Shown in pieces: positions 8,543 to 19,113 of a DNA stretch of 64,000 nucleotides. The stretch comes from Nitrospirota bacterium. GTDB taxonomy: Bacteria > Nitrospirota > JACRHL01. A model generated the notes under the pieces. The model was not told where the DNA came from. It did no database searches and saw only the letters and a list, made by a program, of their open reading frames with translations. The first letter of the stretch is position 1. Every line of letters begins with the position of its first letter. The DNA lies in the NCBI GenBank assembly GCA_029881725.1, contig JAOUMB010000009.1:1-64000 (forward strand), read 5' to 3'. Both the position numbers and the translations under genes were made by a program.

Positions 8543-8565
8543 AACATGCATATGAAATGCATCTT
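8543..8565. promoter_or_regulatory. NsrR-type operator
   Basis: Two 11-base arms, AACATGCATAT and AAATGCATCTT, separated by one base (8554). This closely matches the known NsrR palindrome (AAGATGCATTT-N-AAATGCATCTT type). It lies 55 bases upstream of the globin start and 77 bases upstream of the divergent Rrf2/NsrR gene, so one site could repress both. Confidence 0.85.
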
Positions 8566-8641
8566 ATGATCCATGTGGGATAATGTCAATATCTTCTGTG
8601 GAGATTGATGAAAATCTCCCGACAACGGGACCACGCCTGAC

Positions 8642-9079
8642 ATGCAACTGACCTTATATACGGACTACGCCATCCGCACCCTGATCTATCTGGGCACCCA
8701 CCCGGACCGGCGGATAACGGTGGGGGAGATCTCCACCAGCTTCGGCATTTCCCGCAATCACCTGACCAAGGTGGTGCAGCGACTGGGTCAGTTGGGCTAT
8801 GTGAACACGGTGCGCGGAAAGCACGGTGGCCTGGAGCTTGCGCGCCACGCCGGTGAGGTGACCCTGGGTGAGATGGTGCGCCTGCTGGAGCCATTCACCC
8901 TGGTGGAATGTTTCGACACCGACCGGGACACCTGCCCGATCACCCCCGCATGCAAGGTGAAGGGCGCACTGGAAAAGGCCCGGCAGCGTTTTTTGAGCGC
9001 CCTGGACGAGTACACGGTGGCCGACATGGTGGAGGAGCCCCGGGGGCTGATCACCCTGCTGGCCATCGGCCCCCGGTAA
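8642..9079 (+). CDS. nsrR: Rrf2-family NO-responsive repressor NsrR
   Basis: 145 residues, typical of Rrf2 proteins. An N-terminal winged helix (MQLTLYTDYAIRTLIYL, ISRNHLTKVVQRL) is followed by a dimer helix and three Cys at about residues 91-106 (ECFDTDRDTCPITPACKV), the spacing used by NsrR to bind its Fe-S cluster. NO damages the cluster and relieves repression. The gene is divergent from the truncated haemoglobin with an NsrR box between them, which is the main reason for calling it NsrR rather than IscR or another Rrf2 member. Confidence 0.9.
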   Translation: MQLTLYTDYAIRTLIYLGTHPDRRITVGEISTSFGISRNHLTKVVQRLGQLGYVNTVRGKHGGLELARHAGEVTLGEMVRLLEPFTLVECFDTDRDTCPITPACKVKGALEKARQRFLSALDEYTVADMVEEPRGLITLLAIGPR

Positions 9080-9222
9080 CCCCCCTCACACCCCACCTGC
9101 CCGGCAGAATCCGCGACCTCCACGCACCGATTGATTCCCTTTCCCTTCACACCGCGCGCGGATAGCGGTACGCTCTAAATGACAGCGTGACTCTCGTGTA
9201 ACCGTAAGCCAGGAGGTGTGCC

Positions 9223-10110
9223 ATGGCTGCCACGTTTGCCCGCCGGATCGTTCCCGTTGTCATGCTCACCTTCATGACTTTAGCCCTCGGCGGCTGCGCC
9301 CACCTAGACGAGATGCTGTTTCCCAAAAAGAAAACCCACCGGGCCACCAGCGTCATGGCGTATCTCTATCCGGAAGCGGATTACCGAGCACTTACCGCCA
9401 CCGCAAACATCTCCGTTCCGGCCACCGTGGGCATTGCCTTCGTCCCCGGGGGTGGGAGCCTGGGAATGAGTCGGGATACCATGTCACCGGTTTCCGAAAA
9501 AGAAAAATCCCGACTACTGGAATTGGTGAGGCAGCGTTTCGAGCAGTATGAATTCATCGGCCGCATCGAGCCGATTCCCACCGCCTACCTGAGAGAAAAT
9601 GGGGGGTTTGACAATCTGCGCCAGATCGGGTCCATGTTCAACGTGGACCTGATGGTGCTGCTCTCCTACGACCAGATCCAGTTCGACGACCCCAAGGCCA
9701 GTTCGCTGGCCTACTGGACGGTGGTGGGACTGTATCTGTTCAAAGGGGAAACGAACACCACCCAAACCCTGCTGGACGCGGTGGTGATCGACATCAAGAG
9801 CCAGAACATGTTGTTCCGTGCCCCCGGAATCAGCGACGTGGAGGGCACCTCCACCGCCCTCAAGCAGTCGGAGGCGCAGCGGCAACAGGCGGTATCCGGC
9901 TTCCGTCTGGCGGCGGCGGACCTGATGGAAAACCTGGACCGGCAACTGTTGACGTTCCGTGATCGGGTAAAGGCCAACCAGGAGCCGGAGGTGCAGGTGA
10001 CCTATCGGCAGGGACATTCCAGTGGCGGCATGGGAGGCGCCATGGGAGGCGCCGGAGCGGCCCTGGCCCTGGCCGCCGTGGCCCTGGCTTGGTGGCGCCG
10101 GGATCCGTGA
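9223..10110 (+). CDS. Rhombotarget lipoprotein (GlyGly-CTERM-type)
   Basis: 295 residues. A signal peptide with lipobox (LALGGC, Cys near residue 26) gives a lipidated N-terminus. The body is alpha/beta, with a segment about envelope stress-like lipoproteins (MFNVDLMVLLSYDQIQFDD). The C-terminus is the telling part: a Gly-rich stretch (GGMGGAMGGAGAA), one hydrophobic helix and a basic tail (WWRRDP), a rhombosortase sorting signal. One base separates it from the rhombosortase gene, as in known rhombotarget-lipoprotein/rhombosortase pairs. The protein is probably cut in the Gly-rich stretch by its neighbour. Its final role is unknown. Confidence 0.85.
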   Translation: MAATFARRIVPVVMLTFMTLALGGCAHLDEMLFPKKKTHRATSVMAYLYPEADYRALTATANISVPATVGIAFVPGGGSLGMSRDTMSPVSEKEKSRLLELVRQRFEQYEFIGRIEPIPTAYLRENGGFDNLRQIGSMFNVDLMVLLSYDQIQFDDPKASSLAYWTVVGLYLFKGETNTTQTLLDAVVIDIKSQNMLFRAPGISDVEGTSTALKQSEAQRQQAVSGFRLAAADLMENLDRQLLTFRDRVKANQEPEVQVTYRQGHSSGGMGGAMGGAGAALALAAVALAWWRRDP

Positions 10111-10111
10111 C

Positions 10112-10693
10112 ATGCCACGCCTGACCGCCACCGTGGCGGCCCTGTGTTTTCTGGCATGGACATTGCCAGACTGGGCGCGGTGGCTCGCGTATGACCGGGA
10201 AGCGGTTTTTTCCGGCCAGATCTGGCGGCTGGTCAGCGGACACCTGTGTCACGCTTCCGGGGCTCACCTGTTCTGGAACCTCCTCTCCTTTGCGGTTCTG
10301 GGAGCGTGGCTGGAACACGCCAACCCCCGGAGCTTCCGTCTGCTGATGGAAACTTCCGCGACGGGTATCGGCGCCGTCCTCCTCTTCCAGCCACAGGTAG
10401 CGGTGTACGTGGGGATGTCCGGGGTCAATTCCTCGCTGGCGGCTTTCCTGATCACCACCATGGTGCGGTTCGGCCGCGCCAGGCAACGGGCCGCCGCTTC
10501 GGCGCTTGCACTGCTCTTTTTGCTGAAGATCACCTACGAACTGGGCACCGGCCGGTTTCTGTTCGTCACTCTGGAAGCAGGCTGGACCCCCCTCCCCTCC
10601 GCACACCTGGCCGGTGCGGTGATTGGCCTTCTGGTTCCCCTGATTGGCTGGTTTTTCGCCCCCGCTCACCCGGGAGCTCCGCGCCCCGTGTAA
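10112..10693 (+). CDS. rrtA: Rhombosortase (rhomboid-family intramembrane protease)
   Basis: 193 residues, about six membrane helices. The rhomboid catalytic Ser lies in VGMSGVNSS (near residue 103) and the His in PSAHLAGAV (near 163); HLFWNLLSFAVLG is the rhomboid HxxxN helix. The small size and the directly upstream GlyGly-CTERM-type lipoprotein identify it as a rhombosortase, which cleaves the C-terminal anchor of its targets at the inner membrane. The ATG at 10112 follows the previous stop after one base. Other targets would be expected elsewhere in the genome; none of the other secreted proteins in this window shows the same tail. Confidence 0.88.
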   Translation: MPRLTATVAALCFLAWTLPDWARWLAYDREAVFSGQIWRLVSGHLCHASGAHLFWNLLSFAVLGAWLEHANPRSFRLLMETSATGIGAVLLFQPQVAVYVGMSGVNSSLAAFLITTMVRFGRARQRAAASALALLFLLKITYELGTGRFLFVTLEAGWTPLPSAHLAGAVIGLLVPLIGWFFAPAHPGAPRPV

Positions 10694-11804
10694 CCGGTAA
10701 TCATTCCGTGATTTTCCCTCTTGCGAACCGTTAACGCACCGGAAAATTAGCATCGTGCGAGAGGGGTGCTTTGCGCACGGGTGTTCCGCGCACGGCGGTA
10801 TGGGCGGACGCGGCAGTCCGGCCCGGTGCCAGGCAGCGTGCGGTTAGGAGGAAGGGGGGAATCCACCCGGATACGGTACAACCAATTGAACCAACAGCAT
10901 TTCTAACATCCATCCCCGCCCTCCGGATGGGGCGGAGAGGGGCGGAAATGCAGACGCCGCCCCGTTTCAGAATTTCATTTAATGTGTCGTTAAATTAAAT
11001 GAATTCCAGCCACCACCCCCTTCCCGGACCTCGGCAACCCCCCGCAAACCCCCATCGCCCAAACGTATCCCACCTGGACCGCGGTTCCAAAAATCAGGAA
11101 ATCTCTATAATTTCAGTCTCCTCTGCGTGTTTCGTTTCGCTGGCCGCCCACTCCACAAAACCTCTTTTTTTCCACGTTTTCAACTGGTTATGAAACTCCT
11201 CCGGAAAACCTCCCGTTTCAACCCACCGCATCGTGCTACCGGCCTTCAGAACCTCTTGATATTCCGTTCCGAGGTCACCGTGAACATGCGAAACCCACGG
11301 TGCGAAACGTCCCCACAAAGCGGTTTTTATTCCACAAAAACAACCGGTTCTGCGCGCGAAAACCGTTAATTTTCACCGTATTTTATTTCGCAACCACAAA
11401 CGCGATTTTTCAAATGAAACCAACTGGTTCTGAGTTTTCAGCCGATTTTTTGCGAAATAAATCCGCCGCGCCCACAAACGATCAAGATCACCACGTATTC
11501 AATTGGTTATGCCATGTGGTTTGCCGTGGACCACGGTTTAGCTTTGCCGTTTGCGAAGCGGAATCGCACGATTGGCCCACGCCTGCTCCCTCTGGATGGG
11601 GGCAGAAACCACACGTAACCAGTTGTTTTTGTGAACCACGTCTGCACCGCATGCGTCACATTCACCAGCCCCGCCGGAAACGCAGGCGGATGCATGCCAT
11701 CCCGCGCTACGCTGCCACCCGTTGACCGGAGTGCCGTGCCAACGGACGCCAAGGGGAGCGCCCGGCCCACGGCCTCCCCCACGCGGACCATGAGGCGAAG
11801 GCCC
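10694..11804. other. 1.1-kb non-coding region with degenerate repeats
   Basis: No convincing gene is present: short open frames on both strands lack ribosome sites and a stable composition. The base content is clearly richer in A and T than its surroundings, especially 11090-11520. It holds the 40-base repeats listed separately and further inverted copies of their core (CAACCAATTG at 10879-10888, TAACCAGTTG at 11616-11625). Confidence 0.6.
11153..11511. repeat. Four degenerate ~40-base repeats with AAC(T/C)GGTT-like core
   Basis: Units at 11153-11192, 11313-11352, 11394-11432 and 11472-11511. Each starts CCACAAA and ends CAA(C/T)(T/C)GGTT(A/C)TG; three of the four also carry CCAC about 20 bases in. 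Unit starts are 160, 81 and 78 bases apart, that is about two, one and one periods of 80. An inverted partial copy lies at 11616-11640. Read on the minus strand each unit keeps the same reading pattern (Asn-x-Leu near the core, Trp or Phe further on), but stops interrupt it. Confidence 0.65.
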
Positions 11805-12308
11805 TTACCCCTTTCGAGTGCCGCTTCCCCCCCTGGATACGGCCGCGCGGTAAAGCTGGGCAAGGGTGAACATAAGGAGGACGTTGACTCCGACCGGAGC
11901 GATGAGAAAATGATAGCCGGAGGCGATGACATCCGGCCCTCCCACTACGCAGGAAAGCGCCGCGGCCCCGCCCGGAGGGTGCAGGCAGTTCAACAGGCGC
12001 ATGAGAAGGATGGCCCCTCCCACCGCCAGGGCCGAGGCGATGGCCACGTCCTGAACCAGTTGGGAACTGGTGATCCCGGCAAGAACGCTCACCAGGTGCC
12101 CCCCCACAAACGCCCAAGGGCGCGACAAGGGACTGTCCGGCAGGCAAAACAGAAGGGTGGCGGCGGCGCCCATGGAGGCTACCAGCAGCACCGCCGTCAT
12201 GCCCCCCGCAAAGTGCCGGGTGACCAGCGCCACAAGCAGGATCGCCACCCCCGCCGCCAGTGCGGGCCGGGCCTGACGCCACAGGTACATTAAGCGGTCA
12301 CGCAACAC
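11805..12308 (-). CDS. HPP-family integral membrane protein
   Basis: 167 residues with four to five hydrophobic segments and the signature [14 protein letters not shown] near residue 110, which defines the HPP family of small membrane proteins (some plastid members carry nitrite across membranes). [20 protein letters not shown] is the other conserved stretch. No sensor CBS domains follow, so it is the short form. It stands alone: the next minus-strand gene upstream is beyond the repeat region and the downstream one reads separately. Substrate in this organism is unknown. Confidence 0.8.
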   Translation of the reverse strand: MLRDRLMYLWRQARPALAAGVAILLVALVTRHFAGGMTAVLLVASMGAAATLLFCLPDSPLSRPWAFVGGHLVSVLAGITSSQLVQDVAIASALAVGGAILLMRLLNCLHPPGGAAALSCVVGGPDVIASGYHFLIAPVGVNVLLMFTLAQLYRAAVSRGGSGTRKG

Positions 12309-12374
12309 ACCATGCTCCCAATATCCGGAAAACCGGCATGTAGCATACCAGATTATGAGGGGAAGGTCGGGCCG

Positions 12375-13345
12375 TCAGCCTTCGTGCAGCAGACAGGCCA
12401 CCTGATGGCCTGCACCCACCTGGATAAGCTGCGGGTCCACGCTGCGGCAGCGGTCAATCACCTCCGGGCAGCGGGTTTGGAAGCGGCAGCCGGGGGGCAG
12501 ATCCACCGGACTCGGCAGGTCGCCGGTGAGCAGCTGCCGGTCGCGCTTCACGGTGGGGTCCGGCACGCACACGGCGTCCAGCAGGGCCCGGGTATACGGG
12601 TGCCTGGGGCTCGAGTACAGGGAGGCGGTGTCGGCCAGTTCCACGATGCGCCCCAGGTACATGACCGCCACCCGGTCGCTGATGTGGCGCACCATGTTCA
12701 GGTCGTGGGCGATGAACAGAATCGCCAGACCGTAGGCCTCGCGCAGATCCTGAACCAGATTGATCACCTGGGCCTGAATCGATACGTCCAGGGAACTGAC
12801 CGGTTCATCCGCCACGATCAGCCGGGGGGACAGCATCAGGGCGCGGGCAATGCTGATCCGTTGCCGCTGGCCGCCGGAAAATTCGTGGGGAAACCGGCTC
12901 AGGGCCGACTCGGTGAGCCCCACCTGGGCGGTCAGTTCCAGCACCCGGCGGCGGCGCTCTTCCTTGTCGGAAACGCCGTGCACCACCAGCGGTTCCTCCA
13001 GAATGGTTCCGATGCGCATGCGTGGATTGAGCGACGCGTAGGGGTCCTGGAAAATCACCTGCATTTCGCGGCGCAGGGCCTTCAAGCGGTGACGATCGGC
13101 GGTGAGCACGTCCTCGCCGTCGAACTGCACGGAACCGGCGGTGGGCTGCAGAAGGCGCAGGATCAGGCGCCCGGTGGTGGATTTTCCGCAGCCCGATTCG
13201 CCCACCAGCGACAGCAGTTCGCCGGGCATCAGGGAAAACGACACCCCATCCACCGCCTGCAACTGCTTGTGGCTTTTCCCGAACAGGCCGCCGGGGCCCA
13301 CCGGAAAATGCTTGGAGAGGCCGTTGACTTCCAGCAGCGGCCGAC

Positions 13346-13349
<4 letters not shown>
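12375..13349 (-). CDS. Oligopeptide/dipeptide ABC transporter ATPase, OppF/DppF type
   Basis: 324 residues. Walker A is [12 protein letters not shown] near residue 56, the signature is [15 protein letters not shown], and Walker B is [12 protein letters not shown]. The C-terminal oligopeptide-transport extension is present ([14 protein letters not shown]), which marks the peptide/nickel subfamily. The start overlaps the stop of the upstream OppD-like gene by four bases, so the two ATPases are co-translated. No permease or binding protein is adjacent, so the rest of the transporter must lie elsewhere. Confidence 0.88.
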
Positions 13350-14326
<977 letters not shown>

Positions 14327-14366
14327 GCGTCTCGCCTATCCTTGGCGGAAACCCCATTGGTTTCGG

Positions 14367-15074
14367 TTAGGTCTGCATCAGGGAGCGGCGCACGGTAGCC
14401 AGCAACGCCTCGGCATCGCGCCGGGAGGGGTCCAGTTCCAGCGCCTTTTGCCATTCGGCAATGGCCATGGCGTGGAATCCCTTGCGGAAATAGATCTGCC
14501 CGGTCTGCACATACGGCAGCGGCAACTCCGGGTTGAGCGACTTGGCGTGGGCGAACACCCGCAACGCGTCGTCCAGCTTTTCCTGACGGCGCAGCACCAT
14601 GCCGACCTTGCACACCACGTCCACATAGCGTGGCCGGAGGGTAAGGGCGCGGCGGAATTCGTGCAGGGCATCGTCCAGCCGGTCCAGTCGGGCGTAATCG
14701 TCGCCCAGACCCACGTGACGGTTGGCGATGCGGTCGATAACAGGGCCGTCGTTTTCGGTCTGCACCTGGCCCGCGGCGTCGCGGAACACCTCTTCGGCCT
14801 CTTCGTAGCGGCCCAACTCGTTATAGGCCACCGCCAGATTCAGGCACGCCTCGGTATAGGCCGGATTGGCCCCCACCGCCTGCTCGAAACAGCGCACGGC
14901 GTCTTCCATGCGCCCGCCCGTGTAGTGGATCTCACCCAAGCGGTTGTATACATCGGGATAGCCACCCGGATGGTTTTCCACCACCCCTTCAAGCAGCTTG
15001 CGGCTCTCTTCCAGAGACCCCTTCCGATACAACGCGTCGGCCAGTTCCAGAATATTTTCGGTATCGGAGAACAT
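14367..15074 (-). CDS. TPR-repeat protein next to mglBA
   Basis: 235 residues from the ATG at 15074, with an AAGGGG ten or so bases upstream; an upstream in-frame start would add an Arg/Cys-rich extension that does not look coding. At least five TPR units are visible (for example [20 protein letters not shown] and [20 protein letters not shown]), covering residues 5-220. There is no signal peptide, so it is probably a cytoplasmic scaffold. It follows mglA on the same strand, which suggests a role in cell polarity or motility, but TPR proteins are generic and this is inference. Confidence 0.75.
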   Translation of the reverse strand: MFSDTENILELADALYRKGSLEESRKLLEGVVENHPGGYPDVYNRLGEIHYTGGRMEDAVRCFEQAVGANPAYTEACLNLAVAYNELGRYEEAEEVFRDAAGQVQTENDGPVIDRIANRHVGLGDDYARLDRLDDALHEFRRALTLRPRYVDVVCKVGMVLRRQEKLDDALRVFAHAKSLNPELPLPYVQTGQIYFRKGFHAMAIAEWQKALELDPSRRDAEALLATVRRSLMQT

Positions 15075-15197
15075 GCTGAAAAAACCCCTTGCGATCACCT
15101 GTTGCAGGCGCCGCTGCACACCACTACGGCAACTGCCACATATGGTAGCACATCCCTCACGCGCAGCCATCCGATCCAGACCGGACAGCCCGTGCGG

Positions 15198-15791
15198 CTA
15201 GGTGTTTTCCTTTTTCTTAAGCTCCATGATGACCTGCTTGGCGATGTCCTTGAGGGTGTCAAACACTCCTTCGCCGGTGTGGGCACAGGCCTCAACCACT
15301 GGCACGCCACGTGGGTTGAGCAGGCCGTTCATCTCCTCCACGGAGGCAATGTCGGGCAGGTCACGCTTGTTGTACTGGATATTGAACGGGATCTTGTCCA
15401 GATCGGAACCGTGTTCCGCCAGATTCTGGCGCAGGTTTTCCAGACTCTCCACGTTCGCCTCCAGCCGGTCTACCTGGGAATCCGCGACGAACACCACGCC
15501 GTCGGCACCACGCAGAATCAGCTTGCGGCTGGCATCGTAGAACACCTGCCCCGGCACTGTGTACAGATGAAAACGCACTTTGAAACCGCGGATCGAACCG
15601 AGTGCCAGCGGCAGAAAGTCGAAGAACAGGGTGCGCTCGGTCTCCGTCGCCAGCGAGATCATCTTGCCCCGGTTGTCCGGGTTGGTCTTCTGGTAGACGT
15701 AGTTGAGGTTGGTCGTTTTCCCGCACAGACCAGGGCCGTAGTAAACGATCTTGCAGTTGATCTCGCGGGATGAGTAGTTAATGAATGACAT
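15198..15791 (-). CDS. mglA: MglA-like small Ras-type GTPase
   Basis: 197 residues. P-loop [15 protein letters not shown] near 20, the switch region TLFFDFLPL, and [13 protein letters not shown] instead of the canonical DxxGQ, as in MglA. NKRDLP gives base specificity. MglA-GTP marks the leading pole in rod-shaped bacteria and controls type IV pili or gliding. The gene lies five bases after mglB, the GTPase-activating partner, in the usual order. Length and motifs are normal. Confidence 0.92.
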   Translation of the reverse strand: MSFINYSSREINCKIVYYGPGLCGKTTNLNYVYQKTNPDNRGKMISLATETERTLFFDFLPLALGSIRGFKVRFHLYTVPGQVFYDASRKLILRGADGVVFVADSQVDRLEANVESLENLRQNLAEHGSDLDKIPFNIQYNKRDLPDIASVEEMNGLLNPRGVPVVEACAHTGEGVFDTLKDIAKQVIMELKKKENT

Positions 15792-15796
15792 CGCGG

Positions 15797-16276
15797 TTAC
15801 AAAAACAACTGGTCAATATCGTCTTCGGTGATTTCGGCAAACGGAGAAAGGTCTTCTTCCTCCGATACCCCTTCTTCCGCCCCCTGGATCAGGAGGGCTT
15901 CCAGATTTTTGGTGGTGTTTTTCACCCGCAGCCGCACCAGGCCGATGGACGTTTCCGCATCAAACAGCACCACCAGAATGGCGATGCCGCCCACCACCGA
16001 AAGGTGCAGATGCTCGTCCTCGCCTTCGTGCAGGACGCCACCGAATTTTTCCTCCCCCACCAGCTCGGCAATGGCCTTGGAGGCGGCCATGTTACTCGCG
16101 GTCAGCGCGGCGATGGCGGTGGTATCCACCTTGGTGGCATCCCCCGCCTGCCCCAGCAACTGCCCGTTGCCGTCGATCAGAAAGGCCACCCGGGCCTTCG
16201 CCGCCTGGCGAAAACCCCGCAACTCCTCCTCGACCCGCTCGAGTACCTGCGCTGTTATGAAATTCTGGGAACCCAC
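15797..16276 (-). CDS. mglB: MglB-like Roadblock/LC7 GTPase-activating protein
   Basis: 159 residues from a GTG at 16276 preceded by AGGGA; a longer open frame continues upstream to 16525 but overlaps glcD and has no ribosome site, and 159 residues is the family's normal size. The Roadblock/LC7 fold is seen from about residue 8 to 120 ([50 protein letters not shown]). The acidic C-terminal tail is also typical. It stimulates MglA GTP hydrolysis at the lagging pole. Confidence 0.88.
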   Translation of the reverse strand: MGSQNFITAQVLERVEEELRGFRQAAKARVAFLIDGNGQLLGQAGDATKVDTTAIAALTASNMAASKAIAELVGEEKFGGVLHEGEDEHLHLSVVGGIAILVVLFDAETSIGLVRLRVKNTTKNLEALLIQGAEEGVSEEEDLSPFAEITEDDIDQLFL

Positions 16277-16478
16277 GTCAGATCCCTCGCTTGCATCCTT
16301 GCAACGTAAACTTTCCTTCCTGAAAGTGAAGTGGGTTATAGCACACCTTGCGGCCTCCTCCAAGGCATCTTTGCAGATATGCCCACCCACTTCGGTGAGG
16401 ACTGTTTTCCATATCGGACAGTGCGCGTGCCACCAAAAGTCCAAATTGTGTGCACCGCGCTCCGCGTTCCCGCACTCC

Positions 16479-17873
16479 CTAAAAGATCTTTCCCGGGTTG
16501 AGGATACCGTTCGGGTCAAAAGCATGCTTGATGCGGCGCATCACTTCGATGCCCGCCTCCCCCACCTCAATCGGCAGGTAGGCGGACTTGGTCACGCCGA
16601 TGCCGTGCTCCCCCGATACACTCCCCTCCAAGCGCACCACCTCCGCGAACAATTCTCGCACCGCCTGCTCCGCCCGGGCCATGAGCGGTGCATTGTCCCG
16701 GTCCACCATCACATTCACATGCAGGTTTCCCTCCCCCGCATGTCCAAAGCAGACGATGGGCAGATCGTAACGCATGGCCAGATTGTCCACCACGGTGGTC
16801 AACTCCGGCAAGCGGCTGCGGGGCACCACCACGTCCTCGTTGATCTTGGTGGGGGCCACTTCATACATGGCCTGGGACAGGGCCTTGCGCGCACCCCATA
16901 CGCGCTTTACCTCATCGGCGGTAGACGCATGGCGCACCTCGATTGCGCCATGTTCCCGGCACACCTGGGCTACCCGCTCCGCGTCGGCGGCCACCTGGGC
17001 ATCGCTGCCGTCCACCTCCAGGATCAGCAGGGCGCGGGCGGCGTCCGGCAGGGTCACCCCGCCGAACGCCCGCACCAGATCCAGGGAGCGCGGGTCCATG
17101 AACTCGCAGGCCCTCGGCACCACCGCGCGGGAGATGGTGTCCGATACCGCCCGCGCGGCCCCGGCCACATCAGGAAATGCCGCCAGCAGGGTGCGCACCG
17201 CCTCCGGCTTTGGCAACAACCGCAGGGTCAGGCGGGTGATGATGCCCAAAGTGCCTTCGGTACCCACCAGCAAGCGTGCCAGATCGTATCCGGCCACCCG
17301 CTTGACCGCTTTGGATTCGGTGGCCAGGAATTCACCGTCCGGCAGCACCGCATCCACCGCCAGCACGTAGTCGCGGGTGCCGCCATACTTGACCGAGCGC
17401 GGCCCTGTAGCGGCACAGGCAGCGTTCCCCCCCACCGTGCAGGTGGCGGAACTGGACGGATCGGGCGGATAGAAAAGCCCCACCGCCTCCACGGCCTTAT
17501 GCAGGTCAGCGGTCACCACCCCCGGTTCCACCCGGGCCACCAGATTCTCCCGGTCAATCTCCAGGATGCGGTTCATCCGCTCCAGGCTGAGCACGATTCC
17601 TCCCCGCACCGGTACGCTGCCCCCCACGAACCCCGTACCCGCCCCGCGGGGAACCACCGGAAACGCCAGTTCATTGGCCAACCGCACCACCGCCACCACC
17701 TCCCGAGCCGATTCGGGAAACACCACAAGGTCCGGCAACGCCTCCAGCCGGGTGGCGTCATAGGCGTAGCACAGGCGTTCCGCACGATCCGCACGCACCC
17801 GCTCGGCGGGCACGACACGGGTCAGTGCCGCAGCCAGGACGGCGGAGGACCGGGTGGTGGACGCAGCTGCCAT
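16479..17873 (-). CDS. glcD: FAD-linked glycolate/D-lactate oxidase subunit GlcD
   Basis: 464 residues, normal for GlcD. The FAD-binding type 4 domain spans about 45-225 with VPRGAGTGFVGGSVPV and a TVGGNAACAATGPRSVKYG stretch; the C-terminal FAD-oxidase domain contains CFGHAGEGNLHVNV and SGEHGIGVTK, the His-rich active-site motifs. It oxidises a 2-hydroxy acid (glycolate or D-lactate). No glcE or glcF is next to it, so a single-subunit D-lactate dehydrogenase role is possible. It is transcribed toward mglBA, with about 200 bases between. Confidence 0.88.
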   Translation of the reverse strand: MAAASTTRSSAVLAAALTRVVPAERVRADRAERLCYAYDATRLEALPDLVVFPESAREVVAVVRLANELAFPVVPRGAGTGFVGGSVPVRGGIVLSLERMNRILEIDRENLVARVEPGVVTADLHKAVEAVGLFYPPDPSSSATCTVGGNAACAATGPRSVKYGGTRDYVLAVDAVLPDGEFLATESKAVKRVAGYDLARLLVGTEGTLGIITRLTLRLLPKPEAVRTLLAAFPDVAGAARAVSDTISRAVVPRACEFMDPRSLDLVRAFGGVTLPDAARALLILEVDGSDAQVAADAERVAQVCREHGAIEVRHASTADEVKRVWGARKALSQAMYEVAPTKINEDVVVPRSRLPELTTVVDNLAMRYDLPIVCFGHAGEGNLHVNVMVDRDNAPLMARAEQAVRELFAEVVRLEGSVSGEHGIGVTKSAYLPIEVGEAGIEVMRRIKHAFDPNGILNPGKIF

Positions 17874-17965
17874 TTCAGCACGGTAGCACCGCCCGGACGC
17901 CCCGGTAAAGCCCCTTTAAGTGGCTGCTTTTAATCCAGATATGAAATTGACCTACCACCCGCCCC

Positions 17966-17995
17966 TTGTCAACGGACCCCCTGGGACGTTATAAA
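17966..17995 (+). promoter_or_regulatory. Probable sigma-70 promoter for mdh
   Basis: TTGTCA (17966-17971) and TATAAA (17990-17995) with an 18-base spacer, about 110 bases upstream of the mdh start in the divergent glcD-mdh gap. Confidence 0.5.
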
Positions 17996-18104
17996 GTGCG
18001 ATTCTGATTTTTGAACGTGAACGGTAATAGTCGCGTGGCAGGGCGGTTCCGGCAAGACCGGAAGACCGGTCCCTCGGCCACGCCTAACGGAGGTAAACAG
18101 GGCG

Positions 18105-19085
18105 ATGCGCAGATTCAAGACAACGGTGGTGGGCGCGGGCAACGTTGGCTCCACCCTGGCCCAGCGGCTGGTGGAAAAAGAGCTCACCGACGTGGTGCTG
18201 ATCGACCGCGTGGCCGACCGGGGTGAGGGCAAAACCCTGGACCTGCTGCAAAGCTCTCCGATTCTTGGCTTTGATACCAAAATCATCGGCGCCCACGATT
18301 ACGGGCCCACCGCGGATTCGGACATCGTGGTCATCACCGCCGGATTCCCCCGCAAGCCGGGAATGAGCCGCGACGATCTTCTGAAGATGAACATGGAGGT
18401 GGTTCAGGAGGTCACCGAGAACATCGTCAAGCATTCTCCGGATGCAATTATCATTGTGGTGACCAACCCGCTGGACGTCATGTGCCACGTGGCCTGGAAG
18501 GCCAGCGGATTCCCCAAGAACCGCATCATCGGCATGGCCGGCATCCTGGATACCGCCCGGTTCCGCACCTTCATCGCCATGGAATTGAATGTGTCGGTGG
18601 ACAACATCCACGCCTTCGTGCTCGGTGGCCATGGCGATTCGATGGTCCCGGTGCCGCGTTATTCCACCGTGGCCGGCATCCCGATTCCGGAGTTGATGAC
18701 CCAGGATCGCATTGACGCGCTGGTGGAGCGCACCCGGAACGGCGGCGCCGAAATCGTTGGCCTGCTCAAAACCGGCAGCGCCTACTACGCCCCCTCCGCC
18801 GCCACCGTGGAAATGATCGAAGCGATCATGGTGGACAAGAAAAAAATCCTCCCCTGCTCCGCCCTGTGCGAGGGTGAGTACGGCATCAACGGCACCTTCA
18901 TCGGGGTGCCGTGCAAGCTTGGCACCAACGGCATCGAGGAGATCGTCGACGTGCGCCTGTCCAACCCGGAAGGCGATGCGCTGCACCGCTCGGCGGACCT
19001 GGTCAAGGAGCAGACCGCCCTCATTGACAAATTCATGGCGGAAAACAAGAAAAACGGCAAAAAATCCGCCCCGGCGGAGGGGTAA
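18105..19085 (+). CDS. mdh: Malate dehydrogenase, LDH-like type
   Basis: 326 residues. NAD-binding [10 protein letters not shown] at the N-terminus, Asp at the end of the second strand (VVLIDR) indicating NAD preference, [17 protein letters not shown] with the mobile-loop Arg residues that favour oxaloacetate, and the active-site His in [15 protein letters not shown]. This is the LDH-like malate dehydrogenase of many alpha- and delta-type lineages rather than the gamma-proteobacterial form. Good ribosome site GGAGG upstream. The C-terminus carries a Lys-rich tail (KKNGKKS) beyond the usual end. It leads a run of four metabolic genes on the plus strand. Confidence 0.93.
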   Translation: MRRFKTTVVGAGNVGSTLAQRLVEKELTDVVLIDRVADRGEGKTLDLLQSSPILGFDTKIIGAHDYGPTADSDIVVITAGFPRKPGMSRDDLLKMNMEVVQEVTENIVKHSPDAIIIVVTNPLDVMCHVAWKASGFPKNRIIGMAGILDTARFRTFIAMELNVSVDNIHAFVLGGHGDSMVPVPRYSTVAGIPIPELMTQDRIDALVERTRNGGAEIVGLLKTGSAYYAPSAATVEMIEAIMVDKKKILPCSALCEGEYGINGTFIGVPCKLGTNGIEEIVDVRLSNPEGDALHRSADLVKEQTALIDKFMAENKKNGKKSAPAEG

Positions 19086-19113
19086 GGCCCCGGCGGACGC
19101 GGGCCCACCGCAC

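Noticed and set aside
11100-11520. Replication origin with DnaA boxes
   Set aside because: Only near-matches such as TTATTCCACA occur; no cluster of proper TTATCCACA boxes and no dnaA or gidA nearby.
11153-11640. CRISPR array
   Set aside because: Units are degenerate, spacing is irregular in content and there are no cas genes.
15828-17933. A 701-codon plus-strand frame
   Set aside because: Antisense to mglB and glcD; the protein is His/Arg/Gly-rich without any domain.
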